Shown here in pieces: positions 43,683-55,898 of a stretch of DNA of 60,031 nucleotides. Every line of letters starts with the position of its first letter. The stretch's first letter is position 1. A model generated the notes under the pieces. It made no database searches and was not told the DNA's origin. It saw nothing but the letters and a program-made list of their open reading frames with translations. The translations under genes were made by a program, and so were the position numbers. Source of the stretch: Bacteroidia bacterium (GTDB taxonomy: Bacteria > Bacteroidota > Bacteroidia > Chitinophagales > UBA2359); NCBI GenBank assembly GCA_030427245.1, contig JAUHXA010000047.1:1-60031 (forward strand), written 5' to 3'.

Positions 43683-45478
43683 ATGAAACCCTTACCTTTT
43701 ACTTCAAAACCACTCCTATTCCTCCTCATTTTTATTAGTACAACTGCAATATTCCATTCCTGTGTCAAAGACCAAAACTTTTTTGACCAACCTTCAGTTG
43801 CTCTCAATGGCACAGAGAACTTCAATTCGCCAATTCGATTATTACCAACATTTTTGGATTGGTGGTAGATGAAAACGACTATCCTGTGGAGGGCAGTGAG
43901 GTTTTGCTCAAAACCATTCATGGCATCCAAACTACAATAACGGATGCAAATGGAAATTTTCTCTATTCCAATGTGACGGTGGTAAAAGAAGGTGCTTTAT
44001 TGAAGGTATGTCAATCGGGTAAGTTTGAGGCATTTCGCAATATGAGCCTAACCCAAAACAGCTACAACTATACCAAAATTAAACTACTCGACAAAAACGT
44101 CATTGGTTCTATTCCTTCAATGGAAGGTGGTGAGATTCAAGACATTTCAAGGCCTGCAAAAATAGCGTTAGCACCTAATAGCGTGCGTTACCAAAATGGC
44201 GAAGACTATACAGGAAGTGTAGATATCGCTATGTCTTGGATTGACCCAACTGCCGAAGATTTGGCTGAAAGAATAGTAGGTGATTTGAGTGGTATAGATA
44301 AGGATGGCAAACAAATGGCTTTGGGGACTTTTGGGATGTTGAATGTACAGTTGTTGGGTGAAAATGGGAAAGAATTACAGCTCAAAGAAGGAATGTCTAC
44401 CACGCTTTCGTTTCCCGTTCCCGATGGAATATTGGCGAAAGCCCCTTCAATGATTCCGCTTTGGTCTTACAACGAAGAGGCAGGAACATGGATTGAAGAA
44501 GGTTCTGCAATATGGCAGGATGGTTTTTATGTGGGTGAGGTAGCGCATTTTAGTTCCTGGAATGTGGATACCAAAACTGACCCTATTTCGGTGAGTGGAA
44601 ATGTATTTGTTCGAGTGAATGAGGAAGATAAGCAGGTTCCTTATTTGCAGGTTTATGTGAGCATTGAAGGAGTACGTCAAGCAGGTGGTTTTTTGGACGA
44701 TAGTGGCGAGTTTGAGTTTTACAATTTTCCTGCAAATACGGCTTTTACGCTGACTATTTTAGATGCTTGCGGAGCTATTTTGTGGGAAGAAGAGTTGGGA
44801 CCTTATGCAAGTGATACCGAATTGGAAACGATTGTCGTTCAATCTACGGATAGTAATTTTGTGACCATCAGTGGTTCGGGTGTGGATTGTGAAGGGATTC
44901 TCCTTGAAGATGGCGACGTCAAATTTGAATTGAATGGCGTTTTTTCTTTTTACCCTTTGCAGGAAAACGGCACTTATGAATTTGTAGTCAATGTATGCGA
45001 GGCAAGTCAAGGCAGACTCAGCATCATAGACTTCAAAAATGGGCGAACAAGTTTTGCCGAAACAGTAGAATTTTCAAATCCTTCTATTGCAGTAAGTCCT
45101 TTGGTCGTTTGTAATGAGTTGGATGCTTATATGAATATTATTGATTCAGAAATATGGGGAGCGATATATCTTACCAATACAAGGGCATCTATAAATGATG
45201 AAAATACACTCACCGTGTCCGCTTGGGATAACTACGACTTTTTTTCTGCTTCATTTTTCATACAGAATTTTGAAGGAATTGGGGTCTATGAAGATATTTT
45301 CTTCAATCTTGCAGAAACAGATGCCCTTGCTGCATATTCAGTCACAGTAGAAATCACCAAATTTGGAAAAAACTCAGGTGATGTGGTTGTAGGTTCTTTC
45401 TTCGACGAAAATATTAACCCACAAACGGGAGAAATCACTTATCCTATACGAGGAACTTTCAAAGCCATTGTCCAATAA
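43683..45478 (+). pseudogene. Frameshifted lipoprotein with regulatory-like beta domain
   Basis: Frame 1 from ATG 43,683 encodes a lipoprotein signal (LIFISTTAIFHSCVKD) and ends at 43,868. A second frame, open from 43,787 and continuing to 45,478, holds the rest: ITNIFGLVVDENDYPVEGSEV and LLKTIHGIQTTITDANGNF (carboxypeptidase regulatory-like), followed by beta-rich repeats to the end. The natural junction is near 43,828-43,836, where frame 1 NS joins frame 3 SIITNIFGLVV. A one-base change or sequencing error separates the two. TTG at 43,859 is not a credible start. The whole would be about 600 aa, surface anchored, of unknown role. Confidence 0.7.
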
Positions 45479-45480
45479 CT

Positions 45481-46341
45481 CTACTTCTTCCGCCTTTTCC
45501 GAATCAAGCCCTCTTGCACCACCGAAGCCACTAATTTACCCTCTTTCGTAAAAATACTGCCTCGGTTAAAACCTCTTGTACCCGAAGCACTTGGACTGTC
45601 CAAAGCATATAAGAGCCATTCGTCCATTCGGAAATTTCGATGGAACCACATGGCATGGTCAACGCTCGCAAATTGAAGTTCGGTGTCATTTACCACGTCT
45701 CGATGCGGCAAAACCGAAGTTCCCAACAAGTTGTAATCCGATGCATAGGCCAAGGCTTCACAATGCAAAGCCTTTAGGTCCAACATCGAGCCACTCGCCC
45801 GCATCCAAACATGTCGAAAGGGAGGCTGTGAGGTATTGTCAAGTGGATGGAATTGTTCGACAGGTCGAAATTCAATGGGGCGAGGTGTTTGATAACGTTT
45901 GTAAGCTTCGGGAGCTTCATTTTTCCATGTTTCCGAAAGCTCTATATCCGTCAATAAGGCTTCGGGAGGCGGAACATTGGGCATGGTGATTTGGTGATCT
46001 AAACCCTCTTGGTCGAGTTGAAAAGAGGCTGCCATATTGAAAATCGGGCGACCTTTTTGGATGGCGATGACCCGACGAGTTGTAAAGCTTCCCCCATCTC
46101 TGATTCTGTCCACGTCGTAAATAATCGGTTGACTCAAATCCCCCGGCAAGATAAAATAAGCGTGCATCGAATGAACACAACGGTCTTCGGGAACGGTTCG
46201 GCGAGCTGCGTTCAAGGACTGCGCCAAGACCTGACCGCCAAAGACAATGCCCCAAGGTGTTTGGTAGTTGTTGCCACGAAATAGATTGGCATCCAGGCGT
46301 TCTAAGTTCAGTAAATTCGATAATTCTTCTACGGTTTGCAT
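45481..46341 (-). CDS. tesB: Acyl-CoA thioesterase II
   Basis: 286 aa, the family's usual length. Double hot-dog landmarks: WGIVFGGQVLAQSLNAARR (near 31-49), HSMHAYFILPGD (near 58), GGSFTTRRVIAIQKGRPIF, and the C-terminal LDHAMWFHR-like block (SVDHAMWFHRNFR) before EWLLYALDSPSA and GRGSIFT-like end (FNRGSIFTKEG). It hydrolyses medium and long acyl-CoA to free acid and CoA. It is convergent with the lipoprotein gene and divergent from typA. Confidence 0.92.
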   Translation of the reverse strand: MQTVEELSNLLNLERLDANLFRGNNYQTPWGIVFGGQVLAQSLNAARRTVPEDRCVHSMHAYFILPGDLSQPIIYDVDRIRDGGSFTTRRVIAIQKGRPIFNMAASFQLDQEGLDHQITMPNVPPPEALLTDIELSETWKNEAPEAYKRYQTPRPIEFRPVEQFHPLDNTSQPPFRHVWMRASGSMLDLKALHCEALAYASDYNLLGTSVLPHRDVVNDTELQFASVDHAMWFHRNFRMDEWLLYALDSPSASGTRGFNRGSIFTKEGKLVASVVQEGLIRKRRKK

Positions 46342-46468
46342 ATCTAATATGGATACTTTTTAGCAAACTTAGGGATTTTAGTAGAATTTTTTATTGTTCT
46401 AAATTCATTTTGTATCAAACTTAACAATTTGATTTTTAATGATTCTCTAATTTCCAAGCAAAAAGACG

Positions 46469-46476
46469 TACCTTTG
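46469..46476 (+). promoter_or_regulatory. Probable typA promoter -7 box
   Basis: TACCTTTG fits TAnnTTTG and is followed by a GC-rich start region. The same box with a clear -33 element precedes rpsA. No good TTTG was found at the -33 position here. Confidence 0.5.
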
Positions 46477-46590
46477 CGCCCCAATTGGAGAAGGGATGTC
46501 ATTGTTTTGAACATCTTGTTTGTCTACCCGATATTTCGGCAGAGGCTCTTCAAATGGGAATTAACAATATTATATCAAATTATTAGCATT

Positions 46591-48402
46591 ATGCAGCTTA
46601 GAAATATTGCGATTATTGCCCACGTTGACCACGGCAAAACGACCTTAGTAGATAAGATGCTCATTACGGGGCAGCTTTTTGAGGCGCATGAGAAAGTGGG
46701 TGAACTGATTATGGATAGCAATGATTTGGAGCGAGAAAGAGGGATTACTATTTTGTCCAAAAACGCTTCTGTACGCTACAAGGATTACAAAATCAATATC
46801 ATTGACACGCCTGGTCACGCCGACTTTGGGGGTGAAGTGGAGCGTGTACTGAACATGGCGGATGGTGTGCTGCTTTTGGTGGATGCTTTTGAAGGTCCAA
46901 TGCCACAGACTCGATTTGTATTGCAAAAGGCTTTGGAATTGGGATTGAAGCCGATTGTGGTTATCAATAAAGTGGACAAAGAAAATTGCCGCCCCGACGA
47001 AGTGCATGATGCGGTGTTTGAATTGATGTTTAACTTGGATGCAACAGAAGAGCAGTTGGATTTTCCAACGGTTTATGGTTCTGCAAAGCACAATTGGATG
47101 GCGGAAGATTGGGTAGAACCGACGGATAACATCACTTACTTGTTGGATGCTATTGTCGAACACATTCCTCCTCCAAAAGTAGGTGAGGGGACAACTCAAA
47201 TGCAGATTACGTCTTTGGATCACTCGCCTTATATCGGTCGTATTGCGATTGGACGTATGGAAAGAGGTTCTTTGGAGGCTGGTCAGGCGGTTAATTTGGT
47301 GAAACGTGATGGGAGTTTACAGCGTTCAAGGGTGAAGGAATTGTATGTTTTTGAAGGTTTGGGAAAGAAAAAAACAGACCGAATTGAAGCGGGTGAAATT
47401 GGCGCAGTTGTTGGAATTGAAGGGTTTGAAATTGGTGATACAATTGCTGATTTTGAAAATCCAGAAGGGTTGGCGCCAATTGCAATTGACGAACCTACGA
47501 TGAGTATGTTGTTCACAATCAACAATTCTCCGTTCTTTGGGAAGGAAGGCAAGTTTGTGACTTCTCGTCACATCAAGGATAGATTGGACAAAGAATTGGA
47601 GAAAAACTTGGCTTTGCAGGTGAAGGACACAGGCTCGGCAGATTCTTTTTTGGTGTATGGTCGTGGTGTTTTGCATTTGTCGGTTTTGATCGAAACAATG
47701 CGTCGTGAGGGGTACGAATTGCAGATTGGTCAGCCGCAGGTGTTGATCAAAGAGATTGATGGCAAAAAATGTGAACCGATTGAAGAATTGACCATTGATT
47801 TGCCCGAAAAAGTATCGGGTACGGCGATCAATATGGTGACGCAGCGAAAAGGCGAAATGTTGGCGATGAACTTGAAAGGAGATAGAACGATTTTGGAATT
47901 TATCATTCCTTCGAGGGGAATTATCGGCATGAGAAACGAAATGTTGACTGCTACGGCGGGCGAGGCGATTATGTCGCACCGCTTCAAAGAGTATGCACCT
48001 TGGAAAGGAGATATTCCGTCTCGTACCAATGGTTCGATGATTTCGGGCGATACGGGCGTTGTGATTCCTTATGCGATTGACAAATTGCAGGATAGAGGTA
48101 AGTTTTTTGTGGATCCTGGAGAAAAGGTCTATACAGGCCAGGTCGTAGGCGAACACTCGCGAGGTAATGACTTGGTGGTGAAGGTGAACAAGACGAAGAA
48201 GTTGTCGAATGTTCGTGCGTCGGGTTCGGACGACAAAGCCAAAATTGCACCTGCTATTAAGTTTTCGTTGGAGGAGGCGTTGGAGTATATTCAGGAGGAT
48301 GAATATGTGGAAGTGACTCCTCAGTCTATTCGTTTGAGAAAGATTTACTTGGACGAAAACGAGCGAAAAAGAATGGGTAAGAAAATATTGGTGGAAAACT
48401 AG
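46591..48402 (+). CDS. typA: Translational GTPase TypA/BipA
   Basis: About 603 aa from ATG 46,591 (MQLRNIAIIAHVDHGKTTLVDKML); the upstream ATG at 46,429 lies before the promoter and is rejected. GTPase motifs: G1 AHVDHGKT, G2 ERERGITI, G3 DTPGHADFGGEVERV, G4 NKVDK. Domains II, III, V and the C-terminal domain follow (RGVLHLSVLIETMRREGYEL, ASGSDDKAK). It binds 70S ribosomes and helps late 50S assembly and stress adaptation. The methyltransferase gene follows 36 bp downstream. Confidence 0.95.
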   Translation: MQLRNIAIIAHVDHGKTTLVDKMLITGQLFEAHEKVGELIMDSNDLERERGITILSKNASVRYKDYKINIIDTPGHADFGGEVERVLNMADGVLLLVDAFEGPMPQTRFVLQKALELGLKPIVVINKVDKENCRPDEVHDAVFELMFNLDATEEQLDFPTVYGSAKHNWMAEDWVEPTDNITYLLDAIVEHIPPPKVGEGTTQMQITSLDHSPYIGRIAIGRMERGSLEAGQAVNLVKRDGSLQRSRVKELYVFEGLGKKKTDRIEAGEIGAVVGIEGFEIGDTIADFENPEGLAPIAIDEPTMSMLFTINNSPFFGKEGKFVTSRHIKDRLDKELEKNLALQVKDTGSADSFLVYGRGVLHLSVLIETMRREGYELQIGQPQVLIKEIDGKKCEPIEELTIDLPEKVSGTAINMVTQRKGEMLAMNLKGDRTILEFIIPSRGIIGMRNEMLTATAGEAIMSHRFKEYAPWKGDIPSRTNGSMISGDTGVVIPYAIDKLQDRGKFFVDPGEKVYTGQVVGEHSRGNDLVVKVNKTKKLSNVRASGSDDKAKIAPAIKFSLEEALEYIQEDEYVEVTPQSIRLRKIYLDENERKRMGKKILVEN

Positions 48403-48438
48403 TGTTTGCATTTAAAATAAACCTCTACTTTAGAGGCT

Positions 48439-49209
48439 ATGAATACTACAAAACACAATCAAACTGCTTGGGATAACTACGTGGACAAAAAAGACCGTTG
48501 GACGCTTCCCATTTCAGAACAAGAATTGAAGGAAGCAAAAAACGGAAAATGGGGTGTTGTTTTGACCCCGACGAAAGCCGTTCCCAAAGAGTGGTTTCCA
48601 GCATTAAAGGGCTTGAAAGTATTGGGCTTGGCATCGGGTGGAGGGCAACAAGGACCGATTTTGGCGGCACTGGGGGCTGAGGTGACCATTTTTGACAATT
48701 CCGAAAAACAACTCCAACAAGACCAAAAAGTAAGCGAGCAGTTCGACCTACATATCCGAACCATTCAAGGCGACATGAGAGATTTGTCTGTATTTACAGA
48801 TGCCTCTTTCGACCTCATTTTCAATCCCTGTTCCATTTTGTTTGTCGACAATCTTCAAGCCGTTTGGGAAGAGTGTTTTCGAGTATTGAAGCCGAATGGA
48901 ATCTTGATGACGGGTTTGATGAATCCGCTTACCTTTCAATTGAAGGAAAAAGAGGGAACTTTTCAATTGGCTTACAAACAGCCTTTTTCTGACCTCCAGT
49001 CTTTGCCCAAAGCAGAATTGGAGGAGTTGATTCAAAACAAAGAAGCTTTGGTTTTTGGACACAGTTGGAGCGACCAAATTGGAGGGCAATTGAGAGCAGG
49101 ATTTATGTTAACAGCAATGTTTGAAGACGATTGGAAAGGCAATGAGAAAATGGATGCGTTTTTTCCTTCTTTTATGGCTACAAGAGCAATCAAGCCCCCT
49201 ACAAGCTGA
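48439..49209 (+). CDS. Class I SAM-dependent methyltransferase
   Basis: 256 aa. A Rossmann methyltransferase with the SAM-binding loop VLGLASGGGQQGPILAALGA (near 65-84; glycine-rich motif I), TIFDNSEKQL (acidic residue of motif II), GDMRDLSVFTDASFDLIF (motif III/IV) and a conserved EECFRVLKPNGILMTG. The substrate is unknown. It lies 36 bp after typA and may be co-transcribed with it. Confidence 0.85.
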   Translation: MNTTKHNQTAWDNYVDKKDRWTLPISEQELKEAKNGKWGVVLTPTKAVPKEWFPALKGLKVLGLASGGGQQGPILAALGAEVTIFDNSEKQLQQDQKVSEQFDLHIRTIQGDMRDLSVFTDASFDLIFNPCSILFVDNLQAVWEECFRVLKPNGILMTGLMNPLTFQLKEKEGTFQLAYKQPFSDLQSLPKAELEELIQNKEALVFGHSWSDQIGGQLRAGFMLTAMFEDDWKGNEKMDAFFPSFMATRAIKPPTS

Positions 49210-49256
49210 TTTTTTTCAGCATTTCACTATTCCTTTCTTTCTTCGCTCGTCCTTTG

Positions 49257-49288
49257 TTTGAATATCACACATAAAAAACGTACCTTTG
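49257..49288 (+). promoter_or_regulatory. rpsA promoter
   Basis: TTTG at 49,257-49,260 and TACCTTTG at 49,281-49,288 are 20 bp apart, a close match to the Bacteroidota consensus. The leader to the TTG start is about 75 nt. Confidence 0.75.
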
Positions 49289-49367
49289 CACCCTATTTCT
49301 TTAATCTAAATTGAAGTGATAGGCGACCGAAACCAATTTTTTTCATTTTTAAAAAACATAGTCGATC

Positions 49368-51404
49368 TTGACTGAGAACGAACTAAACAACGAACAAACT
49401 GAAAACCAACAGGATGAAACTGTTGTGACAGAATCCACTGAAGACGTAAAAACAGACGTAGTGGAAGAACAAACAGAAACCACTGAAGTAGTAAAAGCAG
49501 AGGTGGTAGAAAATCAAACAGAAACCGAAACAACTACTGAAAGCAGCGAAGAAGTTGCGGCAGTAGAAGTAGAAGCTTCTGAAACTACTGAATCAAATTC
49601 GGAGGAAGAAAAAGGAGAAGCTTCTCACGATGAATTTGATTGGACATTGGGAAAAAGAGCCGAACAAAATTATCAAGACGTTGAATACGACAAACTGTTC
49701 GATATGTACGATGGTACTTTCAAGACCATCAACGAACACGAAATCGTGACAGGTATTGTAGAAGCTATCACCGAATCTGATGTAGTTTTGGATGTAGGTT
49801 TCAAATCTGACGGTTTGGTATCTACCTCTGAATTTAGAGACTTATTGCCCGACTTGAAGAAAGGCGACAAAGTTGAAGTCTATGTATTAGAGAAAGAAGA
49901 TGATAGAGGTCAATTGAGATTGTCTCGCAAAAATGCCAAATTGTTGCGTGCGTGGGAAAACATTGTTAGCGCTCACGAAAACGATACTTTGGTCACAGGT
50001 ACGGTAATCAGCAAAACCAAAGGTGGTTTGATTGCCAATGTATTTGGATTGGAAACTTTCTTACCTGGTTCACAAATTGATGTGAAGCCAATCGTAGATT
50101 ATGATGCCTATGTAGGAGTGACAATGGAATTCAAAGTGGTGAAAATCAACGAAGCCATTAAGAATGCAGTTGTTTCTCACAAAGCTCTTATCGAAAGTGA
50201 TTTGGAAGACCAACGTCAAAAAATCATTGCTCAATTGGAGAAAGGTCAGGTATTGGAAGGTACTGTCAAAAACATTACCGATTTCGGTGCATTTATTGAC
50301 TTGGGCGGTGTTGATGGCTTGCTCTATATCACTGATATTTCTTGGGGACGTATCAACCATCCTTCTGAAATATTGGAGAATGGTCAAAAATTGAACGTTG
50401 TTGTTATTGACTTTGACGATGCTAAAAAACGTATCTCTCTTGGTCTGAAACAATTGACTCCACATCCATGGGATGTATTGGACGAAGAACTCAAAGAAGG
50501 TTCTTCTATCAAAGGACGAATCGTCAATATCGAAGATTACGGTGGGTTCTTAGAAATCACTCCAGGTGTGGAAGGTTTGATTCACGTATCAGAAGTTTCT
50601 TGGAGCAACCAACCTGTCAATGCTCGTGAATATTTCCGATTAGGTGAAATGTACGATGCTAAAATCGTGACATTGGATAGAGAAGACCGAAAAATGTCTT
50701 TGAGTATCAAACAACTTCAAGCCGATCCATGGGATAGCATCAAAGATACTTTCCCTATCAGCAGCAAGCACAGCGGAGAGGTGAAAAACTTGACTCCTTA
50801 CGGTGTATTTGTAGAGTTGGCTGAAGGAATCGGTGGAATGGTTCACATTTCTGATTTGTCTTGGACCAAACGCTTCAATCATCCTTCTGAATACACAAGA
50901 GTTGGACAACAACTTGAAGTGGTGATTTTGGGAATTGACCAAGAAGCTCGCAAATTGTCCCTCGGACACAAACAAATTGAAGAGGATCCATGGGATACTT
51001 TCGAGACTGTATTCCCCAAAGGTTCTGAGCATACAGGAACCATCATCAAACGTGACGACAAAGGCGGCATCGTTGCCTTGCCTTATGGCTTGGAAGCATT
51101 TGCACCGAGCAAACACTTGCGTAAAGAAGATGGCACAAACGCACAATTGGACGAAACACTTACCTTCCGCATCAGAGAATTTGATCGAAACGACAAACGA
51201 ATTATCGTTTCTCACTCTGACAGTTGGAAGATTAAGAAAGACGAACAATTTGAGCAGGAAAGAGAACAAAAACAAACCGAACGTAAGCAAGCTACAGAGC
51301 GTGTTCGCAAAATGAACAAGCAAACTGATAAAACTACTTTGGGCGATTTGTCTGTACTTTCTGAATTGAAGAAACAAATGGAAGAATCAGAAGATGACAA
51401 ATAA
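49368..51404 (+). CDS. rpsA: 30S ribosomal protein S1
   Basis: 678 aa from TTG 49,368; a stop codon lies just upstream in frame (49,359-49,361), so no ATG is available. An acidic, Glu/Thr-rich N-terminal extension (about 1-85) precedes six S1 RNA-binding motifs, for example VTGIVEAITESDVVLDVGFK, LEGTVKNITDFGAFIDLGGV, SIKGRIVNIEDYGGFLEI and HSGEVKNLTPYGVFVELAEG. It binds mRNA and promotes initiation on the 30S subunit, which matters in this phylum where Shine-Dalgarno use is weak. The long acidic leader is longer than in Escherichia coli. Confidence 0.95.
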   Translation: MTENELNNEQTENQQDETVVTESTEDVKTDVVEEQTETTEVVKAEVVENQTETETTTESSEEVAAVEVEASETTESNSEEEKGEASHDEFDWTLGKRAEQNYQDVEYDKLFDMYDGTFKTINEHEIVTGIVEAITESDVVLDVGFKSDGLVSTSEFRDLLPDLKKGDKVEVYVLEKEDDRGQLRLSRKNAKLLRAWENIVSAHENDTLVTGTVISKTKGGLIANVFGLETFLPGSQIDVKPIVDYDAYVGVTMEFKVVKINEAIKNAVVSHKALIESDLEDQRQKIIAQLEKGQVLEGTVKNITDFGAFIDLGGVDGLLYITDISWGRINHPSEILENGQKLNVVVIDFDDAKKRISLGLKQLTPHPWDVLDEELKEGSSIKGRIVNIEDYGGFLEITPGVEGLIHVSEVSWSNQPVNAREYFRLGEMYDAKIVTLDREDRKMSLSIKQLQADPWDSIKDTFPISSKHSGEVKNLTPYGVFVELAEGIGGMVHISDLSWTKRFNHPSEYTRVGQQLEVVILGIDQEARKLSLGHKQIEEDPWDTFETVFPKGSEHTGTIIKRDDKGGIVALPYGLEAFAPSKHLRKEDGTNAQLDETLTFRIREFDRNDKRIIVSHSDSWKIKKDEQFEQEREQKQTERKQATERVRKMNKQTDKTTLGDLSVLSELKKQMEESEDDK

Positions 51405-51424
51405 TCATCGTTTGATTTGAATGT

Positions 51425-51461
51425 AAAAAGCCCTCCAAAATTTGATTTTGGGGGGCTTTTT
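51425..51461 (+). terminator. rpsA terminator
   Basis: AAAAAGCCCTCCAAAA and TTTTGGGGGGCTTTTT form a long stem around TTGA and end in a T run. Confidence 0.9.
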
Positions 51462-51563
51462 TAATAGGTATCGGATATACTTTTGCTTAACAGGTGACTA
51501 CGAGTTGTTTAACTATCTTCCTCACCTTAAAAAAAGAAGGTGTCCGATACCTTTTAACCAAAC

Positions 51564-51995
51564 TTAAGAATTTACCAATTCACAATGTTCTTCAAACGCT
51601 CCCAATAAGTGTTGGGCAATCTTTTGAGCAGAATTCCCTTCAATTTGAAGTCTTTCTACAAAATGAACCAGTTTACCATCTTTGAAAATAGCCATTGAAG
51701 GAGAAGAAGGAGGATAAGGCAAGGTATATTCTCTTGCTCGACTCACTGCTTCGTGATCTACTCCTGCAAAAACAGTGGCAATTCTATCTGGTTTTTTTTC
51801 TGAATAGTGCACTGCTGCTTTAGCCGCAGGACGAGCATTCCCAGCCGCACAGCCACAAACTGAGTTAATCACCAAAAAAACCGTACCTTCTGATTTCGTA
51901 ATCAAATCATCTACTTGTTCAGCAGTCGTAATGTCTTCAAATCCAAAATCTGTCAAATCGGCTTTCATTGGAGCCGTTAATTGTGGAGGATACAT
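51564..51995 (-). CDS. Bacilliredoxin (BrxA/BrxB family)
   Basis: 143 aa with a thioredoxin-like fold. The redox motif is CGC in VINSVCGCAAGNARP (near 45-60), the hallmark of the family; also PSMAIFKDGKLVHFVER. In Firmicutes these proteins remove bacillithiol from mixed disulfides; Bacteroidota versions are abundant and presumed to do the same with their thiol pool. Monocistronic. Confidence 0.9.
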   Translation of the reverse strand: MYPPQLTAPMKADLTDFGFEDITTAEQVDDLITKSEGTVFLVINSVCGCAAGNARPAAKAAVHYSEKKPDRIATVFAGVDHEAVSRAREYTLPYPPSSPSMAIFKDGKLVHFVERLQIEGNSAQKIAQHLLGAFEEHCELVNS

Positions 51996-52380
51996 GATAG
52001 TATATTTTTGTTATGAAATAATCTTTATGGAAAAAATGAAAATTAAAATGATATTCAAAATAAAAAACGTTTATCATGGAATCACTTCAAGATTCTTTTT
52101 AAAGAACAAGGGAGTCGCAAAAGTGTTTTATTTTTTTGGGTTTAGATTGGTAGTTGTTTTGCAGTGTTTATAGAAACACTTTAGGCAAATTCAAAACCTG
52201 TCCCGAAACCTCGGGATTAAAAACTCAAATGCAAAACTTGTCCCGCATTTTAATCGGGATTCAAACAATACTTTGTAAGCGAGCAAAGTAAATTGCAGAA
52301 ATGCCTGATTTAATATTTTAGTTTGCCTTTAGTAAAATGCCACTACATCAGCCCCAAAAAAACCAGACACAGTTATCAGC
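51996..52380. repeat. Intergenic region with family B copy 2
   Basis: 52,183-52,327 repeats the ends of the 38,369 element: GGCAAATTCAAA at the left, TTCAAACAATACTTTGTAAG at 52,260 and TTTTAGTTTGCC at the right. A 65-bp insert contains the hairpin CCCGAAACCTCGGG, also present near 364. No gene was seen. Confidence 0.6.
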
Positions 52381-53514
52381 TTATACCCCAATCAAGCTTC
52401 TCAAAAATGCTCCAATCGTTTGCGCCATTTCTACTTCATAAGCACTTGCGAGTATGTAAATCGTGAAAACAACATAAATGCCCAGTAACAAAACGGCTTT
52501 TAAACGTCCCATTTTGTCGCCAATATAATAAATCAAAAAGGCAACAATCGTGAGCAATAACAATAAGACCCAAAGCTCACTCACCTTATCAATCGTTGCA
52601 GGACTCATCGTAATAGGTCCGTTCAACATCGTGAAAGCAAACAAAGGCAACCCCAAGGCAAAACAAATATCGAAAATGTTGCTGCCCAAAGCATTGGCAA
52701 CAGCATCATCGTACTCTCCACGTTTGGCATCCTTGTAAGAAATAATGGTATCGGGAACACTTGTTGCAGCCGAAGCAATGACAACCGCCACAAAGAAAGT
52801 ATGTATCCCCAAAGCCTGCCCCAATTCTTCACAAGAATACACCAACAACGCACAGGCCGTTCCCATCACCCCAACAGAACCCAAAATCAAATTCCAAGCA
52901 TTCAGTGTATTGATAGGTCGTTGTCCCAAAAACAATGCCTCCAAATCTAAAGAAACCAAAGCCTTACGGAGTCCCCTGCGTTCTACATTGCCTAGGTCTT
53001 CCTCTACGCTTCCTCCAAAATCTTCTAATTCTGATTTAGACATAGTTTGCAGCATGAAAAATACATAGACTGCATAAATCCCCATCAACAATGCTCCATG
53101 CCACCAATAAAGTGTATTACCACTGATAATCAAAATGAGTAATATTTCTGCAAGAATCAAGGACAACCCATCCCTCAAAATCACCTTCTTTGATACCCGA
53201 ATAGATTTCGTGATACCATAAGCAACAACGGCCAGAATAACAATTGCAGGAATAATCATCCCATTGAAAATAGCACTTCCCGCAGTCGTTCCGATACCAC
53301 CCGAAAAACCATCTTTGTGTTCTAAAACAAACAAAAACCATAGAGTGGTAAACAATTCGGGCATTGAGCTACCGATAGCATTGATAGTCGCTCCACGCAC
53401 ACCGTCCGAAAGATTCCGCCCCAAATATTGAGAAGCTGTTTCGAAACCGTCGCTTGCTCGCCAAATAATGACACAGCACACCACAATGATAAACAAATAC
53501 AAGGCTATACCCAT
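52381..53514 (-). CDS. Sodium/calcium antiporter family protein
   Basis: 377 aa with about ten TM helices. Two alpha repeats of the CaCA superfamily are visible: GATINAIGSSMPELFTTLWF (near 39-58) and VIASAATSVPDTIISYKDA followed by AVANALGSNIFD (near 242-280). The loop between repeats (about 155-185) is acidic. It exchanges Ca2+ for Na+ or H+ at the inner membrane. Monocistronic. Confidence 0.88.
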   Translation of the reverse strand: MGIALYLFIIVVCCVIIWRASDGFETASQYLGRNLSDGVRGATINAIGSSMPELFTTLWFLFVLEHKDGFSGGIGTTAGSAIFNGMIIPAIVILAVVAYGITKSIRVSKKVILRDGLSLILAEILLILIISGNTLYWWHGALLMGIYAVYVFFMLQTMSKSELEDFGGSVEEDLGNVERRGLRKALVSLDLEALFLGQRPINTLNAWNLILGSVGVMGTACALLVYSCEELGQALGIHTFFVAVVIASAATSVPDTIISYKDAKRGEYDDAVANALGSNIFDICFALGLPLFAFTMLNGPITMSPATIDKVSELWVLLLLLTIVAFLIYYIGDKMGRLKAVLLLGIYVVFTIYILASAYEVEMAQTIGAFLRSLIGV

Positions 53515-53630
53515 AAAAAATCAGTTTGAAGTGAATCTGCGAAGTTACACAATAAACGGTGGAATGGGGGATTGTGACAACACTGAATAGCACAGCAGCA
53601 AATATTTAACAATCCTGCAATCATTCCATT

Positions 53631-55898
<2,268 letters not shown>

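Noticed and set aside
43859-45478. Independent gene starting at TTG 43,859
   Set aside because: The frame continues upstream with matching domain sequence and lacks its own signal peptide; a frameshift explains it better.
47326-48411. A 361-aa frame antisense to typA
   Set aside because: It lies wholly within a conserved gene, has a composition rich in His/Arg/Phe typical of antisense frames, and has no domain.
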